From an uncultured archaeon (GTDB lineage Archaea; Thermoplasmatota; Thermoplasmata; Thermoplasmatales; Thermoplasmataceae): a stretch of DNA of 64,000 bases. The position numbers were made by a program, and so were the translations under genes. Positions 1 through 8,428 of the stretch are shown here, in pieces. The stretch's first letter is position 1, and the number at the start of each line of letters is the position of its first letter. A model generated the notes under the pieces. The model saw only the letters and a program-made list of their open reading frames with translations, made no database searches and was not told where the DNA came from. The DNA is taken from the NCBI GenBank assembly GCA_000965745.1, contig CP009479.1, positions 1 to 64,000 on the forward strand. The letters run 5' to 3'.

Positions 1-1268
1 GACATTGTCAAAATTTAGTTGACTCCACTCAGCCCTCATCACGTAACCGAAATCATGAAATATGATTGTAGTATTCCATCACATGCGACTGAGGAAGGCG
101 CCCTACACTGAATTCAAGAGGGTTTCCACATCCCTTGACGATTATGCCTCAGTTGATTCTTCTCCTCTCTTCCTGGTCAACAACATTCCCATGATGGACA
201 TTGAACTGAAGGAAAACGATCTGATCAGCTTCATGAATCCCATGTGCCCGCAGTGCCGCTCAAAGAACGTGGTTCGAAACGGAACATGCCTCAGGACCCT
301 GGAGAATGGTACTGTATTCAGGGTGCAGAGATATATCTGCAGGGACTGCAGATATTCATTCGTTGCAAGGCCTCCAAATTACGGTTACGGAAAGCATTAC
401 CCTGAGGATGTCAGGGAGAAGGGCGTCAAGACCAGGGTGAAGACATCCCTGAGGAAGGCAGCAGACCTCTTCCGCATCATAGGAAACGTGATCATATCCC
501 ATGAAACCATCAGGAAATATGTTCCTTCCCTACCAGACATGGTGATGGTTTCTTCCGGATATTTCGTGTATGACGAGCAGTACGCACACATTGACGGAAT
601 CGAGAAATACAGGGCACTCCTGAAGGATTCAAAGAACGGAAACTTTGTGGAAGAGATACTTGACGACCTGAAGGAGGATACACTGGCAGGATTCTTAATC
701 AGGTCGCTCTCGAGGTTCGCCATCCCGGATCATATATTCATCACAACAGACGGGTACCATTACGAATCCGCACTGGAAAAGGTATCTTCAAGCCTCAATA
801 TACGGATAATGAGGCAGAGGTGCCTCTTCCACATTGAGAAGGATCTTGCGCACAGGATAGCCGATGCAAAGATGGAAGGTCATCTGGACATGGCAAAGAG
901 ACTGGTCAAGTACATGTTTTTCCAGAATAGAACAAACCTGAAGAAGCTGGGAAAGAACCGGGATGCGGTGTTGAAGCTCACTGAGGGCATGAGTGAGAGG
1001 GAGATCGTTGAAATAATGCTTGACAGGATCAACAGCCTCTATGGCGGTGACAGTATCATGGCATCCTTCCTCAAATGGGTGAAAAAGCACAGGAAGGAGG
1101 TGTTCCTGTATCTTGAGAATCCTGATGTGGAGAAGACCTCAGACAAGGCGGAACAGCATTTCTCAGTACAGTCATGGCTTTTTAAGCACCGGTTCAAGAC
1201 TGAAGAAGGTCTCCTGCGGACATCCTACTGGTATCACCGGTACTTATCAACCGGAAGTTGACAATGTC
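1..1268 (+). mobile_element. Insertion sequence with 11-bp terminal inverted repeats
   Basis: The first 11 bases (GACATTGTCAA) are the exact reverse complement of bases 1258-1268 (TTGACAATGTC). Six bases further in on each side a second 5-base match (GTTGA) lies at the same offset, so the ends look like one extended transposase binding site. The element contains one transposase gene that ends inside the right repeat. The right end sits inside a type IIG restriction-modification gene. The left flank is outside the window, so a target-site duplication cannot be checked. No family name is given because it would need a database comparison. Confidence 0.88.
62..1261 (+). CDS. Zinc-ribbon DDE transposase
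   Basis: The 399-residue protein has an N-terminal zinc ribbon (C62-x2-C65 and C93-x2-C96), then a helix-turn-helix-like stretch around residues 125-155, then a probable RNase-H-fold catalytic core. Candidate acidic residues are D171 or D178, D230 (in ITTDGY) and E364 (in AEQHFS). This layout is that of an IS transposase that cuts and joins DNA ends. The reading frame is intact and fills the element between its inverted repeats, so it may still be active. The second Met (residue 8) is an alternative start. The stop codon lies within the right terminal repeat. Confidence 0.85.
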   Translation: MIVVFHHMRLRKAPYTEFKRVSTSLDDYASVDSSPLFLVNNIPMMDIELKENDLISFMNPMCPQCRSKNVVRNGTCLRTLENGTVFRVQRYICRDCRYSFVARPPNYGYGKHYPEDVREKGVKTRVKTSLRKAADLFRIIGNVIISHETIRKYVPSLPDMVMVSSGYFVYDEQYAHIDGIEKYRALLKDSKNGNFVEEILDDLKEDTLAGFLIRSLSRFAIPDHIFITTDGYHYESALEKVSSSLNIRIMRQRCLFHIEKDLAHRIADAKMEGHLDMAKRLVKYMFFQNRTNLKKLGKNRDAVLKLTEGMSEREIVEIMLDRINSLYGGDSIMASFLKWVKKHRKEVFLYLENPDVEKTSDKAEQHFSVQSWLFKHRFKTEEGLLRTSYWYHRYLSTGS

Positions 1269-3236
1269 GATCAACAGTACAACAGCAAACTATTTGCGAA
1301 GCACCTGTGCGATGACTTATATCTCGACAATGAGGTGTTGCTAGAGGTAATTGAGGGGCTAAATCACTCTAGAGATAACTCATACAGATATAATTTCTCC
1401 ATAATAGAATCAGACGTTCTTGGGAATATCTATGAACAGTATCTGGGAAATATTCTCAAGACCACACCAAAGAGGGCCAAGCTATCGGAATCAATGACAC
1501 ATAGGAAAGAACAGGGCATTTACTATACGCCTTCATATATTGTTGATTATATTGTCAAGAACACTGTTGGCGAATACATAAAAACACATACACCAGAGGA
1601 AATCAAGAATGTCAAAATAGTTGATCCAGCATGTGGTTCTGGAAGCTTTCTGATAAGGGCATACAAAGAGCTTGAGAATTATTGGAAAAGGGAGTTGAAG
1701 CTTGACGAAAGCGATTTGAAACAGACAAGATTTGACTTAGAGAATTCAGAAAAAGTATATACCCTTAAGACCGAAATTCTTAAAAACAATATTTTCGGAG
1801 TTGACCTTGACCCGAAAGCCGTGGAAATTGCTCAGTTGAATTTGTTATTGCAGATATCAGAGAGAAAGCATAGATTACCAGAACTTCAAAGGAATATAAA
1901 GATTGGAAACAGTCTGATAGATGATCCGACTGTAAGCGATAGGGCCTTCAAATGGGAAGAGGGATTTACAGAAATAATGGAGATGGGAGGCTTTGACATT
2001 GTTATTGGTAACCCCCCTTACATTAAATCTAGAGACGCCAAGGATATAGAAGCACGAAAGTTCATTGAAAATTCTGGAAAGTATGAGACACCATACAAAA
2101 TGTGGGATATGTTTGTCCCTTTTGTTGAGAAAGGGTTAAAACTACTAAGAGAACATGGTAAGTTTTCGATGATCATCCCCGATACCATAGGAGTAACCGA
2201 CTACACTCAAAAGCTGGGAAAGATGATTGTCGATAAATATTCATTGTATCAAATTGATTTCTTTCCCGATATAGAGGTATTCACAAAAGTCGGAGTAAGA
2301 AGTAAGATTATTTTCGTTCAGAATGATAAAAAGATAACCAAGTGTAAACGTGTTATACACGAAAAAGAAATTACAAATGAGAGGGTGCTTGACAATTCAA
2401 CAAATGATGACTACAGTGTTTTCAGGATAAAAGCACCAATTATTAAATTCAAGTTGGAAAATACGATCCCCTTGGGCAATATTTGTTATGTAAGTTATGG
2501 TGCTAGATTTAACAGCGATAAGGATGACCCATTGAAATTCAAAAAATCTGATTTATTATCTACAGCAAAGGATAACGTCCATGCTCGTGCATACACAGAA
2601 GGGAAATACCTCGATAAGTTCAGGATTGTTAAGAGACTCTACGTAGAATGGGACACCGACAGAAGCCCTTCCAGGTTGGTCAGACCAACTTTTAGAGAAC
2701 TCTATGAACCGGAAAAACTTCTCATGGCAAGGCAAAAAAGAGTTATTGCATATTCAAAAAATAAAGAAATCTGTGATAATACAATAGTTGTGGGCGTTCC
2801 TTATTTCTCCCTTAAGAATGTTTATAATTCACACATATCAAAATATTTTACCAACACCGGTATGGTTCGAAAGGAAGTTGAAGAAATTTCAGAGAAATTC
2901 CATATAAAATACCTACTAGCAGTTCTAAACTCGAATCTTATCCAATATTTACTCAGAACTAATAATCGAAGTAAAATAGACACATATCCAGACGATTGGA
3001 AAAATATTCCAATAAAATGCATTGAACCAAAGGTACAAAGTGAAATATCTTTGGTTAGCGAAAGACTTCTCGAATTAAATGACAAATTAAATGAAATTCA
3101 AGACCTCAAGACGGACGAAACAGTCTTGGTCATTGAAACAGTTCGAAAATTGGAATCCGAGATAAACCAGTTGGTATACGATGTGTATGATGTAGATGCG
3201 AGAGATATAGAGGTAATTGAAGACTACCTAAAATAG
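1269..3236 (+). pseudogene. Type IIG restriction-modification enzyme (Eco57I-like), 5' end removed by IS
   Basis: The remaining protein carries the adenine-N6 methyltransferase motif I (DPACGSGSF, near 1621-1650) and motif IV (GNPPY, near 2006-2022), followed by a C-terminal target-recognition region. Single-chain type IIG enzymes normally begin with a nuclease domain and are roughly 1000 residues long; that half is missing here because the insertion sequence ends at 1268. The frame is open backwards through the IS end to an ATG at 1113, so a fusion protein of about 707 residues could be made. The first Met within the native part is at 1494. Methylation activity without cleavage is conceivable, but loss of function is more likely. 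Confidence 0.82.
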
Positions 3237-3469
3237 AGAAATCTACATCTGTAATTTAAAGAGAAAGCAATTTTATAACGAGAATTGAAAAAAAATCCAA
3301 AGATTGCCAAGATACTTTTTGAGAGTTATCTGAAATCTGATAAGGCTGAGTAAAATTTTTTAAATGGAATATAAAAGCGGCACGTTTTTCGGCCTTATCT
3401 ATATCCCCCCCATCATATTCATGTTCAGTCCCGAGAATTATTTGAACATTAATGTTCGAATCCACACTT

Positions 3470-3645
3470 TTTTCATTTAGTCGAAAAAACGTGTCCAGGT
3501 GCTCAGACGTGTGCTCCGCCACCTCCCTTTCTCGTAAGTGGGTATAGACTTGTGTAGAGGAAAGGGACCGGTGACCCAAATGGATTTGAACCTCCCTTAT
3601 GTCAAGCCTTTGTCCCCTGGAGTCCCTCTTTAATTTACAGCACTT
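3470..3645 (-). pseudogene. Tyrosine recombinase C-terminal remnant (copy A)
   Basis: Read on the minus strand, this stretch encodes LDIREVQIHLGHRSLSST followed by QVYTHL, the C-terminal signature of XerA/XerD-type tyrosine recombinases: the LGH box and the nucleophilic tyrosine in VYTH. The catalytic arginine boxes upstream are absent, so this is a fragment. A second, more decayed copy lies in the same orientation near 5764-5916. The open frame continues downstream to 3256 without recognisable homology. Only the recombinase-like segment is claimed. Confidence 0.7.
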
Positions 3646-3652
3646 GGTGCAC

Positions 3653-3880
3653 ATGACCATTGGTATCATTAGAAACAAAACTATTTCAGGTAGCCTTATA
3701 GCGTTATCAATCGGAATTATTATGTTAGGCTTTTACGTTCTAAAGCTTGAGGGAGTATCACCCTTTGCTGTTGGCTTATTTCTCGTTTTCGAATCTATCG
3801 CCTATCCAGCCTGGTTTGCGAGAAGTATAATTATGACACTGACTGACCGACGAAAATTATTTCTCTTTATTCGAAGCTAA
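3653..3880 (+). CDS. Small two-helix membrane protein, hypothetical
   Basis: From the ATG at 3653 this frame encodes about 75 residues with two hydrophobic segments (roughly residues 9-29 and 34-55) and a basic C-terminal end (TDRRKLFLF). It is not recognised. It lies just past the recombinase remnant, on the opposite strand, and ends before the broken disulfide oxidoreductase gene. The hydrophobic pattern is consistent with a real small membrane protein, but no clear promoter or ribosome binding site supports it, and it could be a chance frame. Confidence 0.35.
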   Translation: MTIGIIRNKTISGSLIALSIGIIMLGFYVLKLEGVSPFAVGLFLVFESIAYPAWFARSIIMTLTDRRKLFLFIRS

Positions 3881-3989
3881 TTTATCATTGTGGTTTATAT
3901 CGTTTAAACCTGTTTATTGGGCTTCAACTGAGAAAGTAAGCCATGGTACTCTTAAAGCAAACGATTTAACCCCCTCAACTAATACACAT

Positions 3990-4652
3990 ATGGGATTAAT
4001 CAGAGACGAATACGCAAGGGCTCTTCACCTTGATTTCGAGAAGAGCCTGAAAAGTGACGTGGATGTTGTGGTGTTCACCAACGATAGCACTGAACACTGC
4101 GATTCTGCCCTTGCCATAGTCAGGGAACTCTCAAGGCTGAGGGGGACGATCCATTTCATGTACTATAATGTGGATAAGAACCTGGAAGCTTCTGAAGCTT
4201 ACAGGATCTCAGGGGCCCCTACCACAATTGTTGCCAGGCGTTGGAACAGGATGGCAGGATAAGGTTCACCGAGCTTCCCTCATGAGTTCACTTCCCTGGT
4301 CGAAATCATCAGGAATCTTTCAAGGAACGAGGCTTCACTGACCGCTTCTACCCTCCAGAGGATTGCTGGTGCGTCTATTCCCACCGAAATCAGGATATTT
4401 GTGACCCCAACCTGCCCATATTCTCCAATGGTTGTCCAGGCAGCACACAAGTTTGCAATGATGACCCCCCATATCAGGACAGATGTTATCGAGGCACTTG
4501 AGTTCCACGACCTTGCCGTTGAAGCAGGGATCGATTCAGTACCTCATGTTACAATCAATAATGGGAAGGAATTTGAGGGTGCGTTCCGGGAAGAAATCTT
4601 TGCATCCTACGTGGCAGGAGATTGCATTTGGACCCATGCATTGGTTTTATGA
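3990..4652 (+). pseudogene. Protein disulfide oxidoreductase (PDO), frameshifted
   Basis: The 5' part (MGLIRDEYAR onward, about 90 residues) and the 3' part (starting near TPTCPYSP) are the two thioredoxin-fold halves of an archaeal PDO/glutaredoxin-like protein. Around 4215-4290 the frame breaks: a G inserted after ATTGTT shifts out of PGVGTG, and further shifts are needed to reach RFTELPS and then HEFTSLVEIIRNLS, which joins the downstream half. The C-terminal active site reads CPYS rather than CPYC, and the N-terminal half lacks a CxxC, so both redox centres are damaged. A TATA-like box (ATTTAAC near 3963) sits about 25 bases before the ATG at 3990. Confidence 0.72.
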
Positions 4653-4658
4653 TAATAT

Positions 4659-4670
4659 CTATATGTATAT
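4659..4670 (+). promoter_or_regulatory. TATA-like box for the nucleotidyltransferase-HEPN pair
   Basis: CTATATGTATAT is centred about 25 bases before the ATG at 4689, which fits a leaderless archaeal transcript beginning at or next to the start codon. Confidence 0.5.
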
Positions 4671-4688
4671 TGTCAATACACATATCGT

Positions 4689-5270
4689 ATGACTAAGTAC
4701 CGGCAGACCCTTCTCGATGAGGAGACACACCAACTCATTGGCAGGGGTAAAAGGATCCTGCAGAAGAAGTTTGGTCATCCTTTTAGTGTGGCTGAAACCA
4801 TAAAGCACTACATGCGAGGTAGTTTAATGCTTGATGAACTCCCTAAACCAGTAAGGGAATATGTTAACGAGTTTGTGGCAAGGATAGCTGTGGATGAGAA
4901 GGTATTAGGGGTAGTCCTGTTTGGCTCTTATTCAAGGGGCGACCATACAAAATTCAGCGACATTGATATATTTATTGTTTACAACGGAGAAAAGGCGGAC
5001 GCCTACCGCATGATTTTCTCACACGACCAGGAACTCAAAAAGAATAAAAATGAAATGAGTAATTCCGGCTACTATTCAGACATTGAGCCGTTCATAGTCC
5101 CATATTATGATTTGGATGTTTTTAAGCCCATATACTTGGGTATCCTGAGAGATGGGATAATGCTCTTCGAGAGAAAATCTGTGATTTCAGAATTTTTCAG
5201 ATGGGTCATGGGCGTCGAGAACAAAAGAAGCATCATAGATTCCAGTGAGGTCATAAATTGGACCCTCTAG
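4689..5270 (+). CDS. MNT-type nucleotidyltransferase, putative antitoxin of a MNT-HEPN pair
   Basis: The core carries the minimal nucleotidyltransferase signature GSYSRGDHTKFSDIDIF (GSxxRG...SDxD), with the two metal-binding aspartates of the polymerase-beta fold. The first 40 residues (LDEETHQLI...FSVAETIKHYM) resemble a short ribbon-helix-helix-like DNA-binding segment, which is an inference. The last codons overlap the HEPN gene by 13 bases, so the two are translationally coupled. In known MNT-HEPN pairs the nucleotidyltransferase modifies and neutralises the HEPN partner. A TATA-like box 25 bases upstream suggests a leaderless message. Confidence 0.75.
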   Translation: MTKYRQTLLDEETHQLIGRGKRILQKKFGHPFSVAETIKHYMRGSLMLDELPKPVREYVNEFVARIAVDEKVLGVVLFGSYSRGDHTKFSDIDIFIVYNGEKADAYRMIFSHDQELKKNKNEMSNSGYYSDIEPFIVPYYDLDVFKPIYLGILRDGIMLFERKSVISEFFRWVMGVENKRSIIDSSEVINWTL

Positions 5271-5674
5271 CGAAAAGAGCCCTGGAAAGCTCATACAGAT
5301 GGTTGTCAAGTTCAGATTCCTCATATAAATTGGAGGCCTATGACATTGCAGTTTATGAATTGGAAATGGCTGGGGAGGTGGCACTTAAGTGCTTGCTCAT
5401 AGAGAAACACTACGATGTTCCCAAGAGACATAATGTATCAAGGATCATTCGTGCGTTAATCCATGATGTCCAGATCGTGCCGATTGATAAATCTTCAAGG
5501 TTTGAGGAGTATCTTGACCGATTCGATCAGGTTGTGAGAATGAGAGGTGATGCAGGCTATAGTTATGAATCATCACTGGATCTAGAAGGATTCAAGGAGA
5601 TATACAACGATTACTTTGAAACAATTAAAGAACTCTTAGATTTCACATCAGATATAGTGACCGGATTGGAATAG
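5258..5674 (+). CDS. HEPN-domain protein, putative toxin partner of MNT
   Basis: The 138-residue all-helical protein matches the HEPN family typically paired with minimal nucleotidyltransferases: an AxxxLExAxExALKxLL-like helix (residues 31-48), a RHNVSRI segment at 57-63 and a C-terminal helical part. The start is a TTG at 5258 that overlaps the end of the upstream gene. A classical Rx4-6H ribonuclease motif is not clearly present, so an RNase activity cannot be claimed. Together with its neighbour it forms a plausible toxin-antitoxin or substrate-modification pair within the accessory zone. Confidence 0.72.
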   Translation: MDPLAKRALESSYRWLSSSDSSYKLEAYDIAVYELEMAGEVALKCLLIEKHYDVPKRHNVSRIIRALIHDVQIVPIDKSSRFEEYLDRFDQVVRMRGDAGYSYESSLDLEGFKEIYNDYFETIKELLDFTSDIVTGLE

Positions 5675-5763
5675 CAATGAGCCCATGATTCGAATCTCAG
5701 CGGTCCCATATAGTGCAAAGTCGGTCCCATAGGGATTTGACCTCTTCATTTTTTTTCTCCCTC

Positions 5764-5916
5764 CTCGAAAAAATTCCGTCATGTGCTCTGATGTTAGCAC
5801 AGCCACCTCCCTTTATTTCAGATGGGTATACATTTGTGTCGAGGGAAGGGGTCGAGTGCCAAATGGATTTGAACCTCGCGTATGCCAAGCCTGCGTCCTT
5901 TGGAGCCTTCATTTAA
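5764..5916 (-). pseudogene. Tyrosine recombinase C-terminal remnant (copy B)
   Basis: This segment aligns along about 150 bases with the recombinase remnant at 3470-3645 in the same orientation: both share the run AAATGGATTTGAACCTC and the flanking GTATGCCAAGCC/TTATGTCAAGCC block. Copy B has lost two bases in the LGH box, which breaks the frame, and has an in-frame stop beyond the YTH motif. The two copies bracket 2.1-2.3 kb holding the broken PDO and the MNT-HEPN genes. Confidence 0.65.
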
Positions 5917-6097
5917 CAAGGTCTTGGCATACCACTGCTTTGCAGCATGGGCGTGGAATTTTGGGCCTCCCGACACTCGCAATGGCTTTGATCATTCCTC
6001 TTGTATAGTTGTAATTCAACCTTCCGACAGTTGTTGTAAAAAGTGCTTCTTTGGTAGTCTTTGAACGGTATTTCTCTATGTGTTCGTGAAGTCTTGA

Positions 6098-6583
6098 CGC
6101 AAGCGCTCCAGAAAGCCAAGAGGCGAGGATGCAAAGACAAGAAGATCTGAGGATGGTGCATCTGAAACGAAGAACCATGAGAAGCATTTCTGGTACAAGA
6201 TGCACTCGCTGGTGAATGAGATCAAGATCCTCGAGAGACTGTCAGTAACGCCTGCCAACGTGCACGACTCACAGATAGATCTGAGCATTCCCGGAATAGT
6301 ATGCTACCGTGACAGGGGATACTTCGGCTCCGGTTGCAGGGGAATCGATGCCGCCATGGATATGGCAGTGAGAAATCACAAGCTTCCCATGAAAAGCGTA
6401 CGGCGAAACCTAAGGATATCCAGAATAAGATCGCTTGTGGAACATCCATATGCATTCTTCAGGAGGATATTCCACTTCGCGCATGTGATGGTCACAACTG
6501 TGCAGAGAGTGCGGGTGAAGACATACTTCACTGCAATATGCTGCAACCTTGTCAGGGCAAGATATCTTGACAGGATAGCGTGA
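6098..6583 (+). pseudogene. IS5-like transposase, C-terminal fragment
   Basis: The translated fragment has typical IS5/DDE_Tnp_1 features: KFWYK-like HFWYKMHSLV, TPANVHDSQ, the CYRDRGYFG segment with the second catalytic aspartate, and RSLVEHPYAFFRR with the catalytic glutamate. Only the last third to half of a transposase is present. The frame is closed upstream by a stop at 6095, and no start belongs to it naturally (an internal ATG lies at 6200). No inverted repeats were recognised. It is a decayed relic that adds to the mobile character of this region. Confidence 0.78.
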
Positions 6584-6743
6584 GCCCTCGAATTTTAGGG
6601 GAAATAAGAGAAATATACAGCAATAATACAGCCTGATGCAGTTCTTTTACTGTTATCATGCATCATTGAAGACAATAAGCAGTATTGTTGAAGTGTAATG
6701 GCAGGTTTTGGGAAATTCTCATGCTACTATTTGCAAGCTTACC

Positions 6744-6751
6744 TTTAAAAA
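6744..6751 (+). promoter_or_regulatory. TATA-like box deciding the start of the 6772 gene
   Basis: TTTAAAAA preceded by ACC is centred about 25 bases before the GTG at 6772. This supports a leaderless start there rather than the earlier in-frame ATG at 6685. Confidence 0.5.
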
Positions 6752-6771
6752 CATTACTACTATCGTTTTTG

Positions 6772-7701
6772 GTGAGAGTAAACGACATTGATAAGCATCT
6801 TGACATGAGGCTTGTTCTGCGCCTCAGGCAAGATACAGAGCTCTTCAGCGCCACTGCGAACTTCAGCAAACCTTTGCCTGTTTTCATTTACGAAAACGAG
6901 GGAAAGATGTTCATGAGCACATATTTCCCAAAGCAAACTGATAGAAACGACATGAGTTTGCTTCTTCGAAAATTTGAAGCCGATGAAAAGGAAGATTCGT
7001 TTGTAACAACCACGAGAATAAACAACGTTAAAGATCTTGCAATAATCAGGAAACTTCTCGATCTTCCATCGATGACTCTAAACAGGGCAGATATTAGCTC
7101 AGGTTTTCTGAACGTTTATGCGAGATTCCATAGCTGTAACCTTGATGAGGTTTCCCACATACTCTCCGAATACACTTCTGACCGGGCAAATTCCAGAGTC
7201 GAGTGGTTGGGTCCGTCCCCTGGAATAATACAGATAATGGACCTCATCAACTCACAATATCCCATTTCATTGGTCACTTACGAAATAAGTGACGATGACA
7301 ATTCTCCACATAGCCTTTCCAAGGCAGGGAATGTACTGGTGGAGGTAAAGGGAGCAGACTCTGAAAGTGAGTTTAGCAGCATCTTATACGCGGACCCTTG
7401 GGAGATGGACAGGCTTCCTGAGGGAACCACAAAAATATCACCTGATGAAAGGGTCCACAGCTTTACCTTTTCTAACAGGTTCCTCGGCATGGTCAGGGAT
7501 AGATCCAACCGGGCTCACATCATAAGAATGAGGTTCTTCGTCAAGCCCCTAAACGGGAAACTGGAGGTTTCAACCTTTCTTCCAACAAGCCAGGTGTACG
7601 AATATTATTCTATCCTGTACGACGTGGCAAGGCTTGAAAAAAACTCCATTGTTGTGAAGTACCTTATGCCATATTCAAGTGATCTGTGGGATTTTATCTG
7701 A
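6772..7701 (+). CDS. Uncharacterised protein, paralogue 1 of a divergent pair
   Basis: The protein of about 309 residues is not recognised. It is clearly paralogous to the product at 8429-9337: both share RLRQDTELF/ALQQDNELF near the N-terminus, a mid-protein block VEWLGPSPGI.../LLYLGNSPGL... ending in VTYEI/VIFEI, and a C-terminal block with FFVKPLNGK/MFVKRKGDQ and LPTSQVYEYY/MPSNQINGYL. The first 170 residues resemble in layout the sensor half of archaeal HTH_10 (Bat-like) regulators, but no helix-turn-helix follows; this is an inference. It has no signal peptide or membrane segment, so it is probably cytosolic. The GTG start is chosen for the TATA box 25 bases upstream. Confidence 0.6.
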   Translation: MRVNDIDKHLDMRLVLRLRQDTELFSATANFSKPLPVFIYENEGKMFMSTYFPKQTDRNDMSLLLRKFEADEKEDSFVTTTRINNVKDLAIIRKLLDLPSMTLNRADISSGFLNVYARFHSCNLDEVSHILSEYTSDRANSRVEWLGPSPGIIQIMDLINSQYPISLVTYEISDDDNSPHSLSKAGNVLVEVKGADSESEFSSILYADPWEMDRLPEGTTKISPDERVHSFTFSNRFLGMVRDRSNRAHIIRMRFFVKPLNGKLEVSTFLPTSQVYEYYSILYDVARLEKNSIVVKYLMPYSSDLWDFI

Positions 7702-8428
7702 CAGTCAAATTAAACAGACTGTTTCCTGATTCATGTTATCTGAAACCTTTGTCAGACTCGTTGAGAGTACACAAGGATGACGGGGGAAACTGGGACGCAA
7801 AAACTCCAGGGAGGCTTCAGATTTCAAGAAGAACCGGCCCACATCTGTGAAAGGGTTCAGAAATTCAGGAGCCGTCTCACAATAGCAATCAGATGTGCAG
7901 ATCTCAACCACCAGGGGGTTGGAATAAAGCCGGAGGATTCGATAATGCATGCAGCGATCTCATGCTTCGATGGAACTTCGGGAAAGCCCCTGCACACATG
8001 CCTCATTTCTGCACTGAGGTAATTCGACATTGAGCAAATGAATGCCCTCCTTTGATAAACAAGGAGATTGATACTGAAGCAAAGGACTGGGACGAAGTTC
8101 TCTGGATGTCGCTTCGATGTGTGTTATTCCCACTGTGAGTTCGTCGATGAAAACTCATATAGCAAGGATGGGAAAAGACCGAAACTAGATTCCATGGCTT
8201 CCTGAATTTCTGACTCTCCAGTAAAAGGCATATTGGCGTACAGGTCACTGAATCTCAATTCAGCTATATGCATTGAACTCCCGGCAGAAGTATATTATTT
8301 TCCTCAACTATTGGTCATTTTTTAATTAACTTTGAAAATAGCAACATAGAATCCCATATTTTTCATTTCGTAGATGTATTTATAAAGAGAAAATTTAATA
8401 ATATTTCGATGATGCATCTCGAGTTTAT
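7702..8428 (+). other. 727-base stretch without a supported gene
   Basis: Short frames exist on both strands (for example 7777-8022 on plus) but none resembles a known family, and in-frame stops interrupt any longer reading. The last 60 bases are very AT-rich and hold TATA-like runs (TATTTATAAAG near 8377 and TTTAATAATA near 8394) that probably drive the next gene. The rest may be decayed coding sequence lying between the two paralogues. Confidence 0.5.

Noticed and set aside
1113-1268. N-terminal 52 codons of a 707-residue methyltransferase fusion reading
   Set aside because: These codons lie within the insertion sequence, out of frame with its transposase; they show no similarity to type IIG enzymes and are a by-product of the insertion.
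3590-3640. GGTTCAAATCC-like T-arm on the minus strand, suggesting a tRNA
   Set aside because: The same bases encode the recombinase motif IREVQIHLGH, and no acceptor or anticodon stem is present nearby.
5677-5720. ATTCGAATC run next to a repeated CGGTCCCATA, possible tRNA-derived attachment site
   Set aside because: Only a T-loop-like run is visible; no tRNA body can be folded, so an attachment site is not supported.
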